Assembly: GCA_016190205.1 (NCBI GenBank)
Contig: JACPQZ010000073.1
Coordinates: forward strand, 1-22,571
Reading direction: 5' to 3'
DNA from: Candidatus Omnitrophota bacterium
Lineage (GTDB): Bacteria > Omnitrophota > JACPQZ01
DNA length: 22,571 nt
The position numbers and the translations under genes are program-made. The notes beneath the pieces were generated by a model. The model saw only the letters and a program-made list of their open reading frames with translations. It was not told the origin of the DNA and did no database searches. Positions 1 through 8,059 of the stretch are shown here, one piece after another; position 1 is the stretch's first letter; each line of letters opens with the position of its first letter.

Positions 1-15
1 CCAAACATACAACGG

Positions 16-91
16 GCGGGAATAGCTCAGTTGGCAGAGCGCAACCTTGCCAAGGTTGAGGTCGGGGGTTCGAAACCCCTCTCTCGCTCCA
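16..91 (+). tRNA. tRNA-Gly (anticodon GCC)
   Basis: A full cloverleaf can be drawn. The D stem is GCTC/GAGC, the anticodon stem is CAACC/GGTTG around loop TTGCCAA with anticodon GCC at 49-51, the T loop is TTCGAAA, and an encoded CCA lies at 89-91. It decodes glycine GGC/GGU codons. The acceptor stem is imperfect: GCGGGAA against CTCTCGC leaves a G-U pair and an A-C mismatch at the innermost position, and the T stem also ends in a G-U pair. The 3' half is repeated just downstream, so this end may have been altered by recombination or gene conversion. Confidence 0.93.
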
Positions 92-287
92 GTTCAGTAT
101 TGACATAATGCGAGAGAGGGGTTTCGAAGGGAGCGAGGGCCCCCAAAATAAAGTCGCGCGACCGAATAGGGAGCGCGACCTTCCACGCCCGAGCGGATGG
201 CCCACTTTGGGCGAGCAAGATGAAACGCTTTGATGACTCTCATTCAACCTTGCGAGCCCAAAGGGCCGAAACCCCTCTCTCGCTCCA
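71..287. repeat. Direct and inverted copies of the tRNA-Gly 3' end
   Basis: The last 21 nt of the tRNA gene (71-91) recur exactly at 267-287. An inverted copy of about 17 nt (gcgagagaggggtttcg) lies at 110-126. The downstream direct copy is preceded at 245-253 by caaccttgc, which matches tRNA positions 42-50, so 245-287 looks like a shortened 3'-half tRNA copy. The 175 nt between the direct copies contain a 7-bp inverted repeat (gtcgcgc at 153-159, gcgcgac at 173-179) and no convincing gene. The arrangement could be the scar of a tRNA-targeted integration or a local duplication. No integrase is visible in the window. Confidence 0.8.
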
Positions 288-310
288 TTTTGCGAAATAA
301 ACAGTCTTGT

Positions 311-372
311 CGTGAGTGGTGAGTGTAAAGTGATGAGTTCTGCTCACCACGCATCACGCACCCCTCATTACG
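311..372. repeat. Heptad inverted array upstream of tig
   Basis: The left arm (311-339) reads as 7-nt units gtgagtg, gtgagtg, taaagtg, atgagtt. The right arm (343-372) reads ctcacca, cgcatca, cgcaccc, ctcatta and is roughly the reverse complement of the left. A small loop (tgag/ctca around ttctg) closes the hairpin. It occupies the whole 5' region of tig, ends 12 nt before its start codon, and leaves no recognisable ribosome binding site. This is the first of six such loci in the window. Confidence 0.7.
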
Positions 373-384
373 TACAAATGGTTT

Positions 385-1653
385 ATGAACATTTCCATTA
401 AAAACGAAGGTCCCTGCCGCAGGCGCATCCGGGTGGAAATCTCCTTGGAGGAAGTATCCGCCCGTTTTGAGCGTTTCTGGGGTGAGTTTGGGAAAAAGGC
501 CCGTGTACCGGGATTCCGGGTGGGCAAGGCTCCGCGCGCAGTGCTTGAGAAGCAGTTCCAGGAGCGCGCCCGGCAGGACGTGGTTGAGGATCTGATTGCG
601 ACGAGCTATTGGGGGGTGGTGCGGGATAAGAAGATGCGTCCCGTTCAGCACCCTTCAATCTCTGACGTAAAATTCGCAGATGGAAAGCCGCTTGTCTATG
701 AGGCCCAGGTGGAAGTCTGGCCGGAGTTCAGACTTTCCGATTACAAGGGGTTGCCTCTCAAACGAAGGCCTGCCGAGGTGAGCGACGAAGAGGTGAATCA
801 AGCCCTGGAAGGACTTCGAAAGAGAAACGCCCAGTACGTGGACGCCGGCGCCCGGCCGCTTACCCTTGCAGATTTTGCAGTCATCGACTATCGTTGTACG
901 GTAGAGGGCCAGGAACCGGAGGAGAGAAAGAATTTTGGCGTCGAAGTAGGGGGTGAGCGCATCCTTCCGGTCTTGCGGACGGGTCTCGTGGGCATGAGTT
1001 CAGGTGAGACGAAAAAAATAGAGACCACTTTTCCTGCGGACCATGAGCGCAAGTCATGGGCCGGCAAAAAAGGCGTGTTCGAGGTTACGGTGAAAGAAGC
1101 CAAGGAGCCGCGCCTGCCCGCTTTGGACGACGAGCTTGCCAAGGACGCGGGTTGTGATTCGCTCGAAACCTTGCGCGCGAAGATACGCGAGGGTATCCAG
1201 AGACGGAAAGACGAGATCCAAAAGGAAAGCGACCGCGCGCAAGTGATTGACGTCCTGCTTTCCAAGCACCTTTTCGAGGTACCGGAATCGGTGCGCGGGC
1301 ATCAGGAAGAGCATCTTTGGGAAGCGACTGAAAACCGCCTGATGATGAGCGGCTGGCCGAAGGAGCGCATTGAAGAAGAAAAGCCGAAGCTTAAGGAGAA
1401 GATCAGGGAGGAATCCGTGCGGCAGGTGAGGCTCGCCTATCTCATCGAGGCCATCGCTCAAAAGGAGGGCATCGCCGCGAAGGAAGAGGAGATTACCTCC
1501 TGGCTGGGTGAGATCGCGCGCGAGGCCCGCACCTCCGTCGAGGCGTTGAAAAAGCGGGGACAGAACGGCCGGCTTGAGGAGGACATCCGGGACCGCATCG
1601 TGCGCGAAAAGGTCTTTCAGTTGTTGGTGGAACAGGCGGCTGTGGAAGTGTAA
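385..1653 (+). CDS. tig: Trigger factor, ribosome-associated chaperone/prolyl isomerase
   Basis: Trigger factor binds the ribosome near the exit tunnel and shelters nascent chains. The 422-residue length is normal for the family. Residues 1-115 form the ribosome-binding domain, with the signature loop VPGFRVGKAP at 41-50, where the usual FRK is FRV. Residues of about 155-245 match the FKBP-like isomerase domain (GLVGMSSGETK, then the FEVTVKEAKEP strand). The rest is the charged helical C-terminal arm domain. The ATG at 385 gives the standard family N-terminus (MNISIKNEGPCRR). An ATG at 378 is out of frame, and there is no clear Shine-Dalgarno sequence because a heptad hairpin fills the leader. 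clpP follows after 40 nt, a common tig-clpP pairing. Confidence 0.96.
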   Translation: MNISIKNEGPCRRRIRVEISLEEVSARFERFWGEFGKKARVPGFRVGKAPRAVLEKQFQERARQDVVEDLIATSYWGVVRDKKMRPVQHPSISDVKFADGKPLVYEAQVEVWPEFRLSDYKGLPLKRRPAEVSDEEVNQALEGLRKRNAQYVDAGARPLTLADFAVIDYRCTVEGQEPEERKNFGVEVGGERILPVLRTGLVGMSSGETKKIETTFPADHERKSWAGKKGVFEVTVKEAKEPRLPALDDELAKDAGCDSLETLRAKIREGIQRRKDEIQKESDRAQVIDVLLSKHLFEVPESVRGHQEEHLWEATENRLMMSGWPKERIEEEKPKLKEKIREESVRQVRLAYLIEAIAQKEGIAAKEEEITSWLGEIAREARTSVEALKKRGQNGRLEEDIRDRIVREKVFQLLVEQAAVEV

Positions 1654-1693
1654 ATCCGGGCGGCATAACATTAAATCTTGAGGAGGACTAAGC

Positions 1694-2329
1694 GTGGGCC
1701 AGACAAATAATCAGATTTTGGTACCTATGGTGGTGGAGCAGACGGGGCGTGGAGAGCGCGCCTACGACATCTATTCGCGCCTCCTCAAAGATCGCATCGT
1801 GTTTGTGGGAACTCCCATCGACGACAATGTCTCCAATTTGGTCATCGCCCAGATGCTCTTTCTGCAGATGGAAGACCCCGGCAAGGACATCAATATGTAC
1901 ATCAACTCCCCGGGCGGTTCGGTCACTTCGGGCTTGGCCATTTATGACACCATACAGTTCGTAAAATGCGACGTGAACACCTATTGCATGGGACAGGCGA
2001 GCTCCATGGGGGCAGTCCTTCTCGCCGCAGGGACGAAGGGAAAGCGCTATGCCCTTCCGCACGCGCGCATCATGATTCACCAGCCCTGGGGAGGCGTGCA
2101 GGGGGCCGCGACCGACATCAGCATTCAGGCCAAGGAGATCTTGAGGCTTAAGGACCGTCTCAATCAGATCATCGCCCATCATACCGGTCAGACCCTGGAA
2201 AAGGTTGAACGGGACACAGACCGGGACTTTTTTATGGATTCCCAAGAGGCCAAGACCTATGGGCTTGTAGACGACGTCATCGTGCATACAAAGACAATTG
2301 GCAGAGATGGCGGAAAGGATAAAAAGTAA
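1694..2329 (+). CDS. clpP: ATP-dependent Clp protease proteolytic subunit
   Basis: ClpP is the barrel-forming serine protease that degrades proteins fed in by Clp/Hsp100 unfoldases. The product is 211 residues, the usual size. The catalytic triad is visible: Ser104 in GQASSMG, His129 in MIHQP and Asp178 in RDTDRD. The oxyanion-region motif NSPGGSV is at about 71-77. The start is a GTG at 1694, chosen because a perfect AGGAGG lies at 1681-1686, 7 nt upstream; an internal ATG (residue 12) has no such site. clpX, the usual next gene, is absent here, and the next ORF starts immediately after the stop. Confidence 0.97.
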   Translation: MGQTNNQILVPMVVEQTGRGERAYDIYSRLLKDRIVFVGTPIDDNVSNLVIAQMLFLQMEDPGKDINMYINSPGGSVTSGLAIYDTIQFVKCDVNTYCMGQASSMGAVLLAAGTKGKRYALPHARIMIHQPWGGVQGAATDISIQAKEILRLKDRLNQIIAHHTGQTLEKVERDTDRDFFMDSQEAKTYGLVDDVIVHTKTIGRDGGKDKK

Positions 2330-3478
2330 ATGCGAGAAGAGCCTATACTTCTAACCCCCGGCCCCACCCCTGTACCACCGGACGTATTGAAAACAATGGG
2401 CGAGCCCATGATTCACCACCGGACGCCCCAGTATCAAAAAATATTTCGCGAGACACTCGAGGAACTTCGTTACGTCTACCAAACCAAGGGGGATGTGATT
2501 ATTTTTGCGTCCAGCGGCACGGGCGCCATGGAATCTGCGGTCGCGAACACCCTTTCGCCGGGCGAGCGCGTGCTGGTGCTGGAGGCGGGGGTGTTTGGAG
2601 AGCGCTTCACCAAAATTACCCAGCGCTATGGGCAGAAGGTGGAACGCATCAGCGTTCCCTATGGTCAGCCTATGGACACGGACCGGGTGCTTGAGTATCT
2701 CAAGAGTCAAGGCAGGGGGCTTGCGGCGGTATTCTGCCAGTTGTCAGACACCTCTACGGGAATCCGGATGGAGGTGGAGCAGTTTGCACGCGCGCTTGCG
2801 AAGACCGAGACCCTCCTCATCGTCGATGCCGTGAGCGGGCTCGCGGTGGATCCCCTCAAGTTTGACGAATGGGGAGTAGACGTGGCCCTCTCCGGTTCAC
2901 AGAAGGCGCTCATGGCGCCACCGGGGCTCTCGTTCGCGGCCGTGAGCGAGAAGGCGTGGAGAAAGATCAAGCTGGCGAGGAATCCGCGATTTTACTTTGA
3001 TTATCTCCTGGCGAAGGAGTGTTACGCTCAATGGGACACGCCGTTCACGCCAGCCATATCCATCGTGCGGGCGCTCGCGCTGTCTCTCGCGCGTATTCAA
3101 AAAGAAGGGCTGGAGGCCTTTATGGCGCGCGAGGCGCGCCTGGCGGAGGCCGTCCGCGAGGCCCTGGGCGCACTGGGGCTTGAGCTCTTTACCAAGGAGT
3201 CGCAGACCGCAGGGCTCACCGCCGTCCAAATTCCGAAGGGCGTGGACGGGGCCAAGCTCCTCTCCCGGCTCATGAACGAATTCAACATCTGGATGGCCGG
3301 AGGGCAAGGGTCGATGAAGGGCAAGATCATGCGCATCGCCCACATGGGCTATATCGGCAAGGATGATCTCATCGCCGGCTTTGACGCCCTGGAGACCGTC
3401 TTGGGTGATTTGGGGTACAAGTTGAAGAAGGGAGTTTCGAAAGAGATCTTGGAGCAGCAACAGGGTGTAAGCCGATGA
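2330..3478 (+). CDS. Class V PLP aminotransferase, probable phosphoserine or serine/alanine-glyoxylate type
   Basis: This is a 382-residue fold-type I PLP enzyme of the alanine-glyoxylate/serine-pyruvate family. The N-terminal LLTPGPTPVPPDVL and HHRTPQY motifs are typical. SSGTGAMESA at 61-70 contributes to phosphate binding, VDAVSG supplies the PLP-contacting Asp166, and SGSQKALMAPPG carries the Schiff-base Lys192. The gene abuts clpP (ATG directly after TAA) and overlaps serA by 4 nt (ATGA). That coupling suggests it transaminates 3-phosphohydroxypyruvate, doing the job of SerC in serine synthesis, as proposed for similar aminotransferase-serA pairs elsewhere. Alanine-glyoxylate or serine-glyoxylate activity cannot be excluded from sequence. 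Confidence 0.88.
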   Translation: MREEPILLTPGPTPVPPDVLKTMGEPMIHHRTPQYQKIFRETLEELRYVYQTKGDVIIFASSGTGAMESAVANTLSPGERVLVLEAGVFGERFTKITQRYGQKVERISVPYGQPMDTDRVLEYLKSQGRGLAAVFCQLSDTSTGIRMEVEQFARALAKTETLLIVDAVSGLAVDPLKFDEWGVDVALSGSQKALMAPPGLSFAAVSEKAWRKIKLARNPRFYFDYLLAKECYAQWDTPFTPAISIVRALALSLARIQKEGLEAFMAREARLAEAVREALGALGLELFTKESQTAGLTAVQIPKGVDGAKLLSRLMNEFNIWMAGGQGSMKGKIMRIAHMGYIGKDDLIAGFDALETVLGDLGYKLKKGVSKEILEQQQGVSR

Positions 3479-5067
3479 CGCAGAAGTACCGTGTGCTGGT
3501 GATGGACGGGCTCAATCGTACGGGCATCGAAATCTTGAGGAAGGAACCCGCGATCCGGGTCGACGAGCGGGAACGGATCTCTCCGCCCGAGCTTAAGAAA
3601 ATCGCCTCGCGTTATGATGCCATCGTGGTGCGCAGTCAGACCGAGATCACGCGCGACATCCTGGAGCGCGCCAAAAGGCTTAAAGTCGTCGGGCGCGCCG
3701 GAGTGGGGATGGACAACATCGACGTCAAGGCAGCTACCAAGCGCGGGGTGGTGGTCATGAATTCCCCCGGAGGGAATACCATCTCGACCGCCGAGCATAC
3801 CTTGAGCATGCTTTTGGCCCTCTCGCGCAACATCCCGCAGGCCAATGCCTCTTTGCACGAATCGAAGTGGAACCGCTCGCAGTTTACGGGCGTGGAGCTT
3901 TACGGAAAGGTGCTGGGGGTGGTGGGCCTGGGCCGCATCGGCCGTGAGGTGGCGCATCGCGCCCGCGCGTTCGGCATGAAGGTCATTGCGTCAGATCCTT
4001 TTATCTCCAAGGAGAAGGCGCGGCAGCTCGAGATTGAGCTCGTGGACTTAAAAACCGTGCTCGCGCGCTCGGACTATATTTCTTTGCACGTTCCGCTCAC
4101 TCCGGAGACCCGGCACATGCTCGGCGCGGCGGAGCTCAAACGCGTCAAAACGGGCGTGCGTATCATCAATTGCGCCCGGGGGGGCCTGATCGACGAACAG
4201 GCGCTCGTTAAGGCCCTTAAGGCAAAACGCGTGGGCGGGGCCGCGGTGGATGTCTTTGAAGAAGAGCCCCCCCATAATCACCCGCTTTTAAAGTTCGACA
4301 ACGTCATCGCAACCCCGCATCTGGGGGCGGCGACGAGCGAGGCCCAGGTGCATGTAGCCCAGGACATTGCCCAGCAGGTTGCGGACTGCCTTTTGGGGCG
4401 CGGGGTTCGGAACGCCATCAACATGCCCTGGGTCGACCCCTCTGTGGCGAAGAGCGTCGAGCCCTACGTGGGCCTGGCCGAGAAGATCGGCCATTTAGAG
4501 GGCCAGCTGGTGGGCGAGCGCTTCCAGCGGGTTGAAATCCGCTACAGCGGGGAGGTGACGGCGTACGATCTGGCCCCCATGACCCTGGCTGTCTTAAAGG
4601 GTCTCATGACCCCGCTTTTTGAGCAGGAGGTCAATTTTGTGAATGCCCCACTACTCGCGAAGGAGCGCGGCATTCGCGTGACCGAGACCAAGTCTTCGCA
4701 GGTGGAGGATTACGCCAATCTCATTACGGTGGAAATCAGGGTGGACCACAAGGTCCGCCTTGTGGCCGGCACGCTCTTCGGCCGCAGGGTCCCGAGGATT
4801 GTGCGCATAGACGAGTATCATGTGGACGCTGTTCCCTCCGGTCATATGCTCTTTATCCAGAACCGCGACCGGCCCGGGATGATCGGCATGATCGGGACTC
4901 TCCTCGGGAGAAACAAGATCAACATCGCGGATATGACCCTGGGAAGGGGTTCGCGCGGCGGGATTGCGCTCACCGTGCTCAATGTGGATAACGTCGTGCC
5001 GCCCCGCGTGCTGGCCCGTATCCGCAGACACCCGCACATCGTGGCCGCGCGCCTCGTCAAGCTGTAG
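3475..5067 (+). CDS. serA: D-3-phosphoglycerate dehydrogenase
   Basis: SerA oxidises 3-phosphoglycerate to 3-phosphohydroxypyruvate with NAD+, the first step of serine synthesis. The 530-residue length fits the long bacterial form. The Rossmann motif GLGRIGREVA is at 151-160. Catalytic elements are Arg235 in NCARGGLID, Glu264 in DVFEEEPP and His282 in TPHLGA. An allosteric substrate-binding-type domain follows (about 325-455), then a C-terminal ACT domain (from about 458, MLFIQNRDRPGMIGMIGTLL), the usual site of serine feedback inhibition. It is translationally coupled to the aminotransferase by ATGA overlap and ends 3 nt before purA. Confidence 0.96.
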   Translation: MTQKYRVLVMDGLNRTGIEILRKEPAIRVDERERISPPELKKIASRYDAIVVRSQTEITRDILERAKRLKVVGRAGVGMDNIDVKAATKRGVVVMNSPGGNTISTAEHTLSMLLALSRNIPQANASLHESKWNRSQFTGVELYGKVLGVVGLGRIGREVAHRARAFGMKVIASDPFISKEKARQLEIELVDLKTVLARSDYISLHVPLTPETRHMLGAAELKRVKTGVRIINCARGGLIDEQALVKALKAKRVGGAAVDVFEEEPPHNHPLLKFDNVIATPHLGAATSEAQVHVAQDIAQQVADCLLGRGVRNAINMPWVDPSVAKSVEPYVGLAEKIGHLEGQLVGERFQRVEIRYSGEVTAYDLAPMTLAVLKGLMTPLFEQEVNFVNAPLLAKERGIRVTETKSSQVEDYANLITVEIRVDHKVRLVAGTLFGRRVPRIVRIDEYHVDAVPSGHMLFIQNRDRPGMIGMIGTLLGRNKINIADMTLGRGSRGGIALTVLNVDNVVPPRVLARIRRHPHIVAARLVKL

Positions 5068-5070
5068 TCC

Positions 5071-6348
5071 ATGTCCGCGGTCGTTGTCGTCGGGGCGCAG
5101 TGGGGGGACGAGGGTAAAGGGAAGGTCATCGATTTTCTGGCGGGCGAGGCGGATTACATCGTCCGCTACCAGGGGGGCAACAACGCCGGGCACACGGTGA
5201 GTTTCGACGGGGGCGAGTTTGTGCTTCACCTCTTGCCCTCGGGAATCTTCCGAAAGGGGAAGATCTGCGTCATTGGAAACGGGGTGGTGGTCGACCCCAA
5301 GGCCCTGGTGGATGAGATCGAAGCCCTGCGCAAGGCCGGTATCGAGGTAGGAGAGAACCTCCTCGTGAGCGATCAGGCCCATCTCATCTTTCCTTATCAC
5401 AAGGTGCTGGACCGCCACCGGGAACGCAGCATCGGGCACAGGAAGATCGGAACGACCGGCCGCGGTATCGGCCCCTGTTACACCGACAAGGCCGCGCGTA
5501 TGGGTATTCGCGTGGCGGATCTCGTGGAGGATGAGATCTTCCGGGAAGTCCTGCGCGAGAACATCGAAGAAAAAAACACCCTCTTTGAAAAACTTTACCA
5601 CGAAGTACCCCTGTCGTTCGAGGGGGTCTACGACGAGTACCGGGGGTACCAAGAGTTTTTCGCCCGCCATGCGTGTAGTTCCGCCCGGTTATTAAACCAG
5701 GCCCTGGATGAAGGAAAATCCGTTCTTTTTGAAGGTGCCCAGGGCACATTTCTGGATATCGATCACGGCACCTACCCCTTTGTGACGAGCTCCAGCGCCA
5801 CGAGCGGGGGGGCCTGCACCGGCACCGGCGTGGCCCCCAGCCGGATCGACAAGGTCATCGGCGTCGCCAAGGCTTATACCACGCGGGTCGGCGAGGGCCC
5901 CTTTCCCACTGAATTTGGATCCGAGCTCATGGTGAAGATGCGCGAGGCCGGAAACGAGTACGGCGCTACGACCGGCCGGCCCCGCCGCTGCGGGTGGTTC
6001 GACGCGGTGCTCGTGCGTCAGGCGGTCATCCTGAACGGTTTGAGCGAAGTCGTGCTCACCAAGCTGGATGTCCTCGACCGCCTGGATGAAATTCAAATTT
6101 GCGTGGGCTACCGTGTGAACGGCAAGGTCCACCCGGAATTTCCGGCCAGCCAAAAGATTTTGAGGGAGGGGAGCCCCGTGTACGAGACGGTCAAGGGCTG
6201 GAAGAAGGACACTTCCCGCCTTCAGCACCTTAAAGAGCTTCCCGCTGCGGCGCGGCGCTACATCGACCGGTTGAGCGAGATTCTGAAAATCCGTATCTCC
6301 GTGGTGTCCGTCGGCGCGCAGAGGCATCAGACTATCTTATGCGATTAA
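5071..6348 (+). CDS. purA: Adenylosuccinate synthetase
   Basis: PurA condenses IMP and aspartate using GTP to give adenylosuccinate, the committed step to AMP. The 425-residue product begins MSAVVVVGAQWGDEGKGK. The P-loop-like GDEGKGK contains catalytic Asp13, and NNAGHTV contains His41, both at the same positions as in the classic enzyme. Further signatures are GTTGRGIGP near 128-136, FEGAQG, and the C-terminal GTP/IMP-binding TTGRPRRCGWFD. The start lies 3 nt after the serA stop, so it is probably co-transcribed. Its position before uppS, where pyrH-frr often sit, is a lineage-specific arrangement. Confidence 0.97.
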   Translation: MSAVVVVGAQWGDEGKGKVIDFLAGEADYIVRYQGGNNAGHTVSFDGGEFVLHLLPSGIFRKGKICVIGNGVVVDPKALVDEIEALRKAGIEVGENLLVSDQAHLIFPYHKVLDRHRERSIGHRKIGTTGRGIGPCYTDKAARMGIRVADLVEDEIFREVLRENIEEKNTLFEKLYHEVPLSFEGVYDEYRGYQEFFARHACSSARLLNQALDEGKSVLFEGAQGTFLDIDHGTYPFVTSSSATSGGACTGTGVAPSRIDKVIGVAKAYTTRVGEGPFPTEFGSELMVKMREAGNEYGATTGRPRRCGWFDAVLVRQAVILNGLSEVVLTKLDVLDRLDEIQICVGYRVNGKVHPEFPASQKILREGSPVYETVKGWKKDTSRLQHLKELPAAARRYIDRLSEILKIRISVVSVGAQRHQTILCD

Positions 6349-6359
6349 AGAATTTGTCC

Positions 6360-6525
6360 GTGCATCGTGCTTCGTGCATCGTGCATCGTGAAACGTGCGG
6401 CGTGCATCGTGCATCGTGCATCGTTCTTCGTGGTGGCTACGGGCGGCTTGAGAAGGTGTGGAATGACTGACTCGGTATCAAACGCGGATCGAAGCACGAA
6501 GCACGAAGCACGAAGCACGAACGGT
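6360..6525. repeat. Heptad inverted array between purA and uppS, running into uppS
   Basis: The left arm (6360-6433) contains ten 7-nt units of the type gtgcatc with variants gtgcttc, gtgaaac, gtgcggc and gttcttc. The right arm (6491-6518) has four exact gaagcac units, followed by gaacggt. The two arms are complementary in type (gaagcac is the reverse complement of gtgcttc). About 57 nt of different sequence, including the likely uppS ribosome binding site and start codon, sits in the loop. The right arm is therefore translated as part of UppS. Confidence 0.88.
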
Positions 6526-7236
6526 CTGCCCACGCATATAGCGATCATCATGGACGGCAACGGCCGCTGGGCGCGGCGGCGGGGGCTCCCGCGCGTGGCT
6601 GGTCACCGGGCCGGGATACAATCGGTTCGTGCCGTGGTGCGGAAATCCCGGGAGGTGGGTGTGCGGGTGCTCACCCTGTATGCCTTCAGCATTGAAAACT
6701 GGAGGCGGCCGCCTGCCGAGGTGGACCAGCTCATGTCGTTCTTGATCGAATTTCTTCATAAAGAGCTTAATGAAATGAATCAGAACGGCATCCGTCTCAT
6801 GGCCATAGGCCGTATCGAAGGTCTGCCCGGGCGGGTTCAGACGGCGCTTAAGGAGACGATCGAGGCCACGCAGCAAAACCGCGACATGATCTTAAATCTC
6901 GCGCTCAATTACGGCGGCCGGAGCGAGATCGTGGACGCCGTCAGGCGCATCGCGGCCGACATCCGCGGCGACAAGGTTCAACCGGAGGAAATTGATGAGG
7001 ATGTCTTTCAAAAGTATCTTTACACATCCGGCCTGCCGGATCCCGACCTTTTGATCCGGACGAGCGGCGAACAGCGCTTGAGCAATTTTCTGCTTTGGCA
7101 GGTTTCTTACGCCGAGCTCTACGTGACCGACACCTTGTGGCCGGACTTTGGCGCCGAGGGACTTGTGCGGGCGATCGAATCCTACCAGACGCGCGAGCGG
7201 CGCTTCGGCGGGGTGGGGACGGCCGGCGCGTGCTGA
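6463..7236 (+). CDS. uppS: Undecaprenyl (polyprenyl) diphosphate synthase
   Basis: UppS is the cytosolic cis-prenyltransferase that extends farnesyl diphosphate with isopentenyl diphosphate to make the C55 lipid carrier for cell-wall synthesis. The active-site motif IAIIMDGNGRWA (catalytic Asp31) and the C-terminal RTSGEQRLSNFLLWQ and YAELYVTDTLWPDF motifs are clear. The ATG at 6463 is chosen because agaagg at 6451-6456 lies 6 nt upstream. It gives 257 residues. An upstream ATG at 6367 would translate only heptad array sequence. Residues 10-20 (RSTKHEARSTN) are encoded by the right arm of the array, a non-family N-terminal extension. The gene overlaps cdsA by 7 nt. Confidence 0.93.
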   Translation: MTDSVSNADRSTKHEARSTNGLPTHIAIIMDGNGRWARRRGLPRVAGHRAGIQSVRAVVRKSREVGVRVLTLYAFSIENWRRPPAEVDQLMSFLIEFLHKELNEMNQNGIRLMAIGRIEGLPGRVQTALKETIEATQQNRDMILNLALNYGGRSEIVDAVRRIAADIRGDKVQPEEIDEDVFQKYLYTSGLPDPDLLIRTSGEQRLSNFLLWQVSYAELYVTDTLWPDFGAEGLVRAIESYQTRERRFGGVGTAGAC

Positions 7237-8048
7237 AGCATTTCGCACGGCTTTCCAATGGGCCTGTCCGCATCCTGACGACTGCGGTGCTCGTGGCGTC
7301 CATCCTCGTGGTCATTTGGAAACTGCCCTACGGGGTGTTTACGGCGGTGGTGGGCGTGTTTGCCGCGCTAGGCCTCATGGAGTTTTTCAATATGGCGGGG
7401 CGCGCGGCGGTCCCTTTCATTCGTCCTGCGGCCGTTCTTTGGGGAGCGCTCCTCGCGCTTTCTCCGAATTTTGTTTGGGACGAGGCGATTCTCGGGAGCG
7501 GACTCTTTGCACTATTCATCTATTTGATGACCAGGCGGGAAGAGCGGGTCGCCGCACTGGCGCCGATGGCGGTCATCACCTTAGGGTGGTTGTACGTCGG
7601 CTGGTGCTTGAGTTTCTTTAATAAGATACGTTTACTGCCCGACGGCAACATGTGGCTTTGCTATGTCCTTTTCACAGCCAAATTGTGCGATATGGGCGCT
7701 TACGTGGTAGGAAACCGATGGGGCAGAACCCCGCTCGCTCGTACGGTCAGTCCCCGGAAATCAGTGGAAGGTGCGGCCGGTGGAATTTTAGCCGCTCTCT
7801 TATTTACCGTTATTTTTACACTCTTCGTGCGTGAGGCCCCCTTCTGGCATACATTCGTTTTGGGACTTGTGATCGGGGGGGTGGCACAGGCGGGCGACCT
7901 GGCGGAGTCACTTTTGAAACGCGAGGCGGGATTTAAGGATTCCAGCGGCTGGGTGCCGGGGTTGGGGGGCGTTTTGGATTTGGTTGACAGCCTCATTTTC
8001 ACTGCCCCCGTGGCCTATGTGTATCTCACGTGGGTCATCGGCGTATAG
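7230..8048 (+). CDS. cdsA: Phosphatidate cytidylyltransferase (CDP-diglyceride synthase)
   Basis: CdsA is an integral membrane enzyme that joins CTP and phosphatidic acid to give CDP-diacylglycerol, the branch point of phospholipid synthesis. The 272-residue product has several hydrophobic segments in its N-terminal two thirds. The family signature is recognisable: SPRKSVEGAAGG, then GDLAESLLKREAGFKDSS and PGLGGVLDLVDSL. The usual PGHGGxLDRxDS is changed, with His replaced by Leu and Arg by Leu. The GTG at 7230 is chosen because it overlaps the uppS stop (GTGCTGA) and gives a normal N-terminus. Longer in-frame readings run inside uppS and look artificial. Confidence 0.92.
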   Translation: MLKHFARLSNGPVRILTTAVLVASILVVIWKLPYGVFTAVVGVFAALGLMEFFNMAGRAAVPFIRPAAVLWGALLALSPNFVWDEAILGSGLFALFIYLMTRREERVAALAPMAVITLGWLYVGWCLSFFNKIRLLPDGNMWLCYVLFTAKLCDMGAYVVGNRWGRTPLARTVSPRKSVEGAAGGILAALLFTVIFTLFVREAPFWHTFVLGLVIGGVAQAGDLAESLLKREAGFKDSSGWVPGLGGVLDLVDSLIFTAPVAYVYLTWVIGV

Positions 8049-8059
8049 ATACGACGTTG

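Noticed and set aside
27-218. Minus-strand ORF containing the peptide GFEPPTSTLARLRS
   Set aside because: It is the reverse translation of the tRNA-Gly gene and its repeat. Such peptides are a known artefact of tRNA antisense.
6360-6525. CRISPR-like array
   Set aside because: Units are 7 nt with no spacers, and arms are inverted. No cas genes are present.
7095-7229. Longer cdsA reading starting inside uppS
   Set aside because: The extra residues are an out-of-frame shadow of uppS with no CdsA similarity. The GTG at 7230 overlaps the uppS stop in the usual way.
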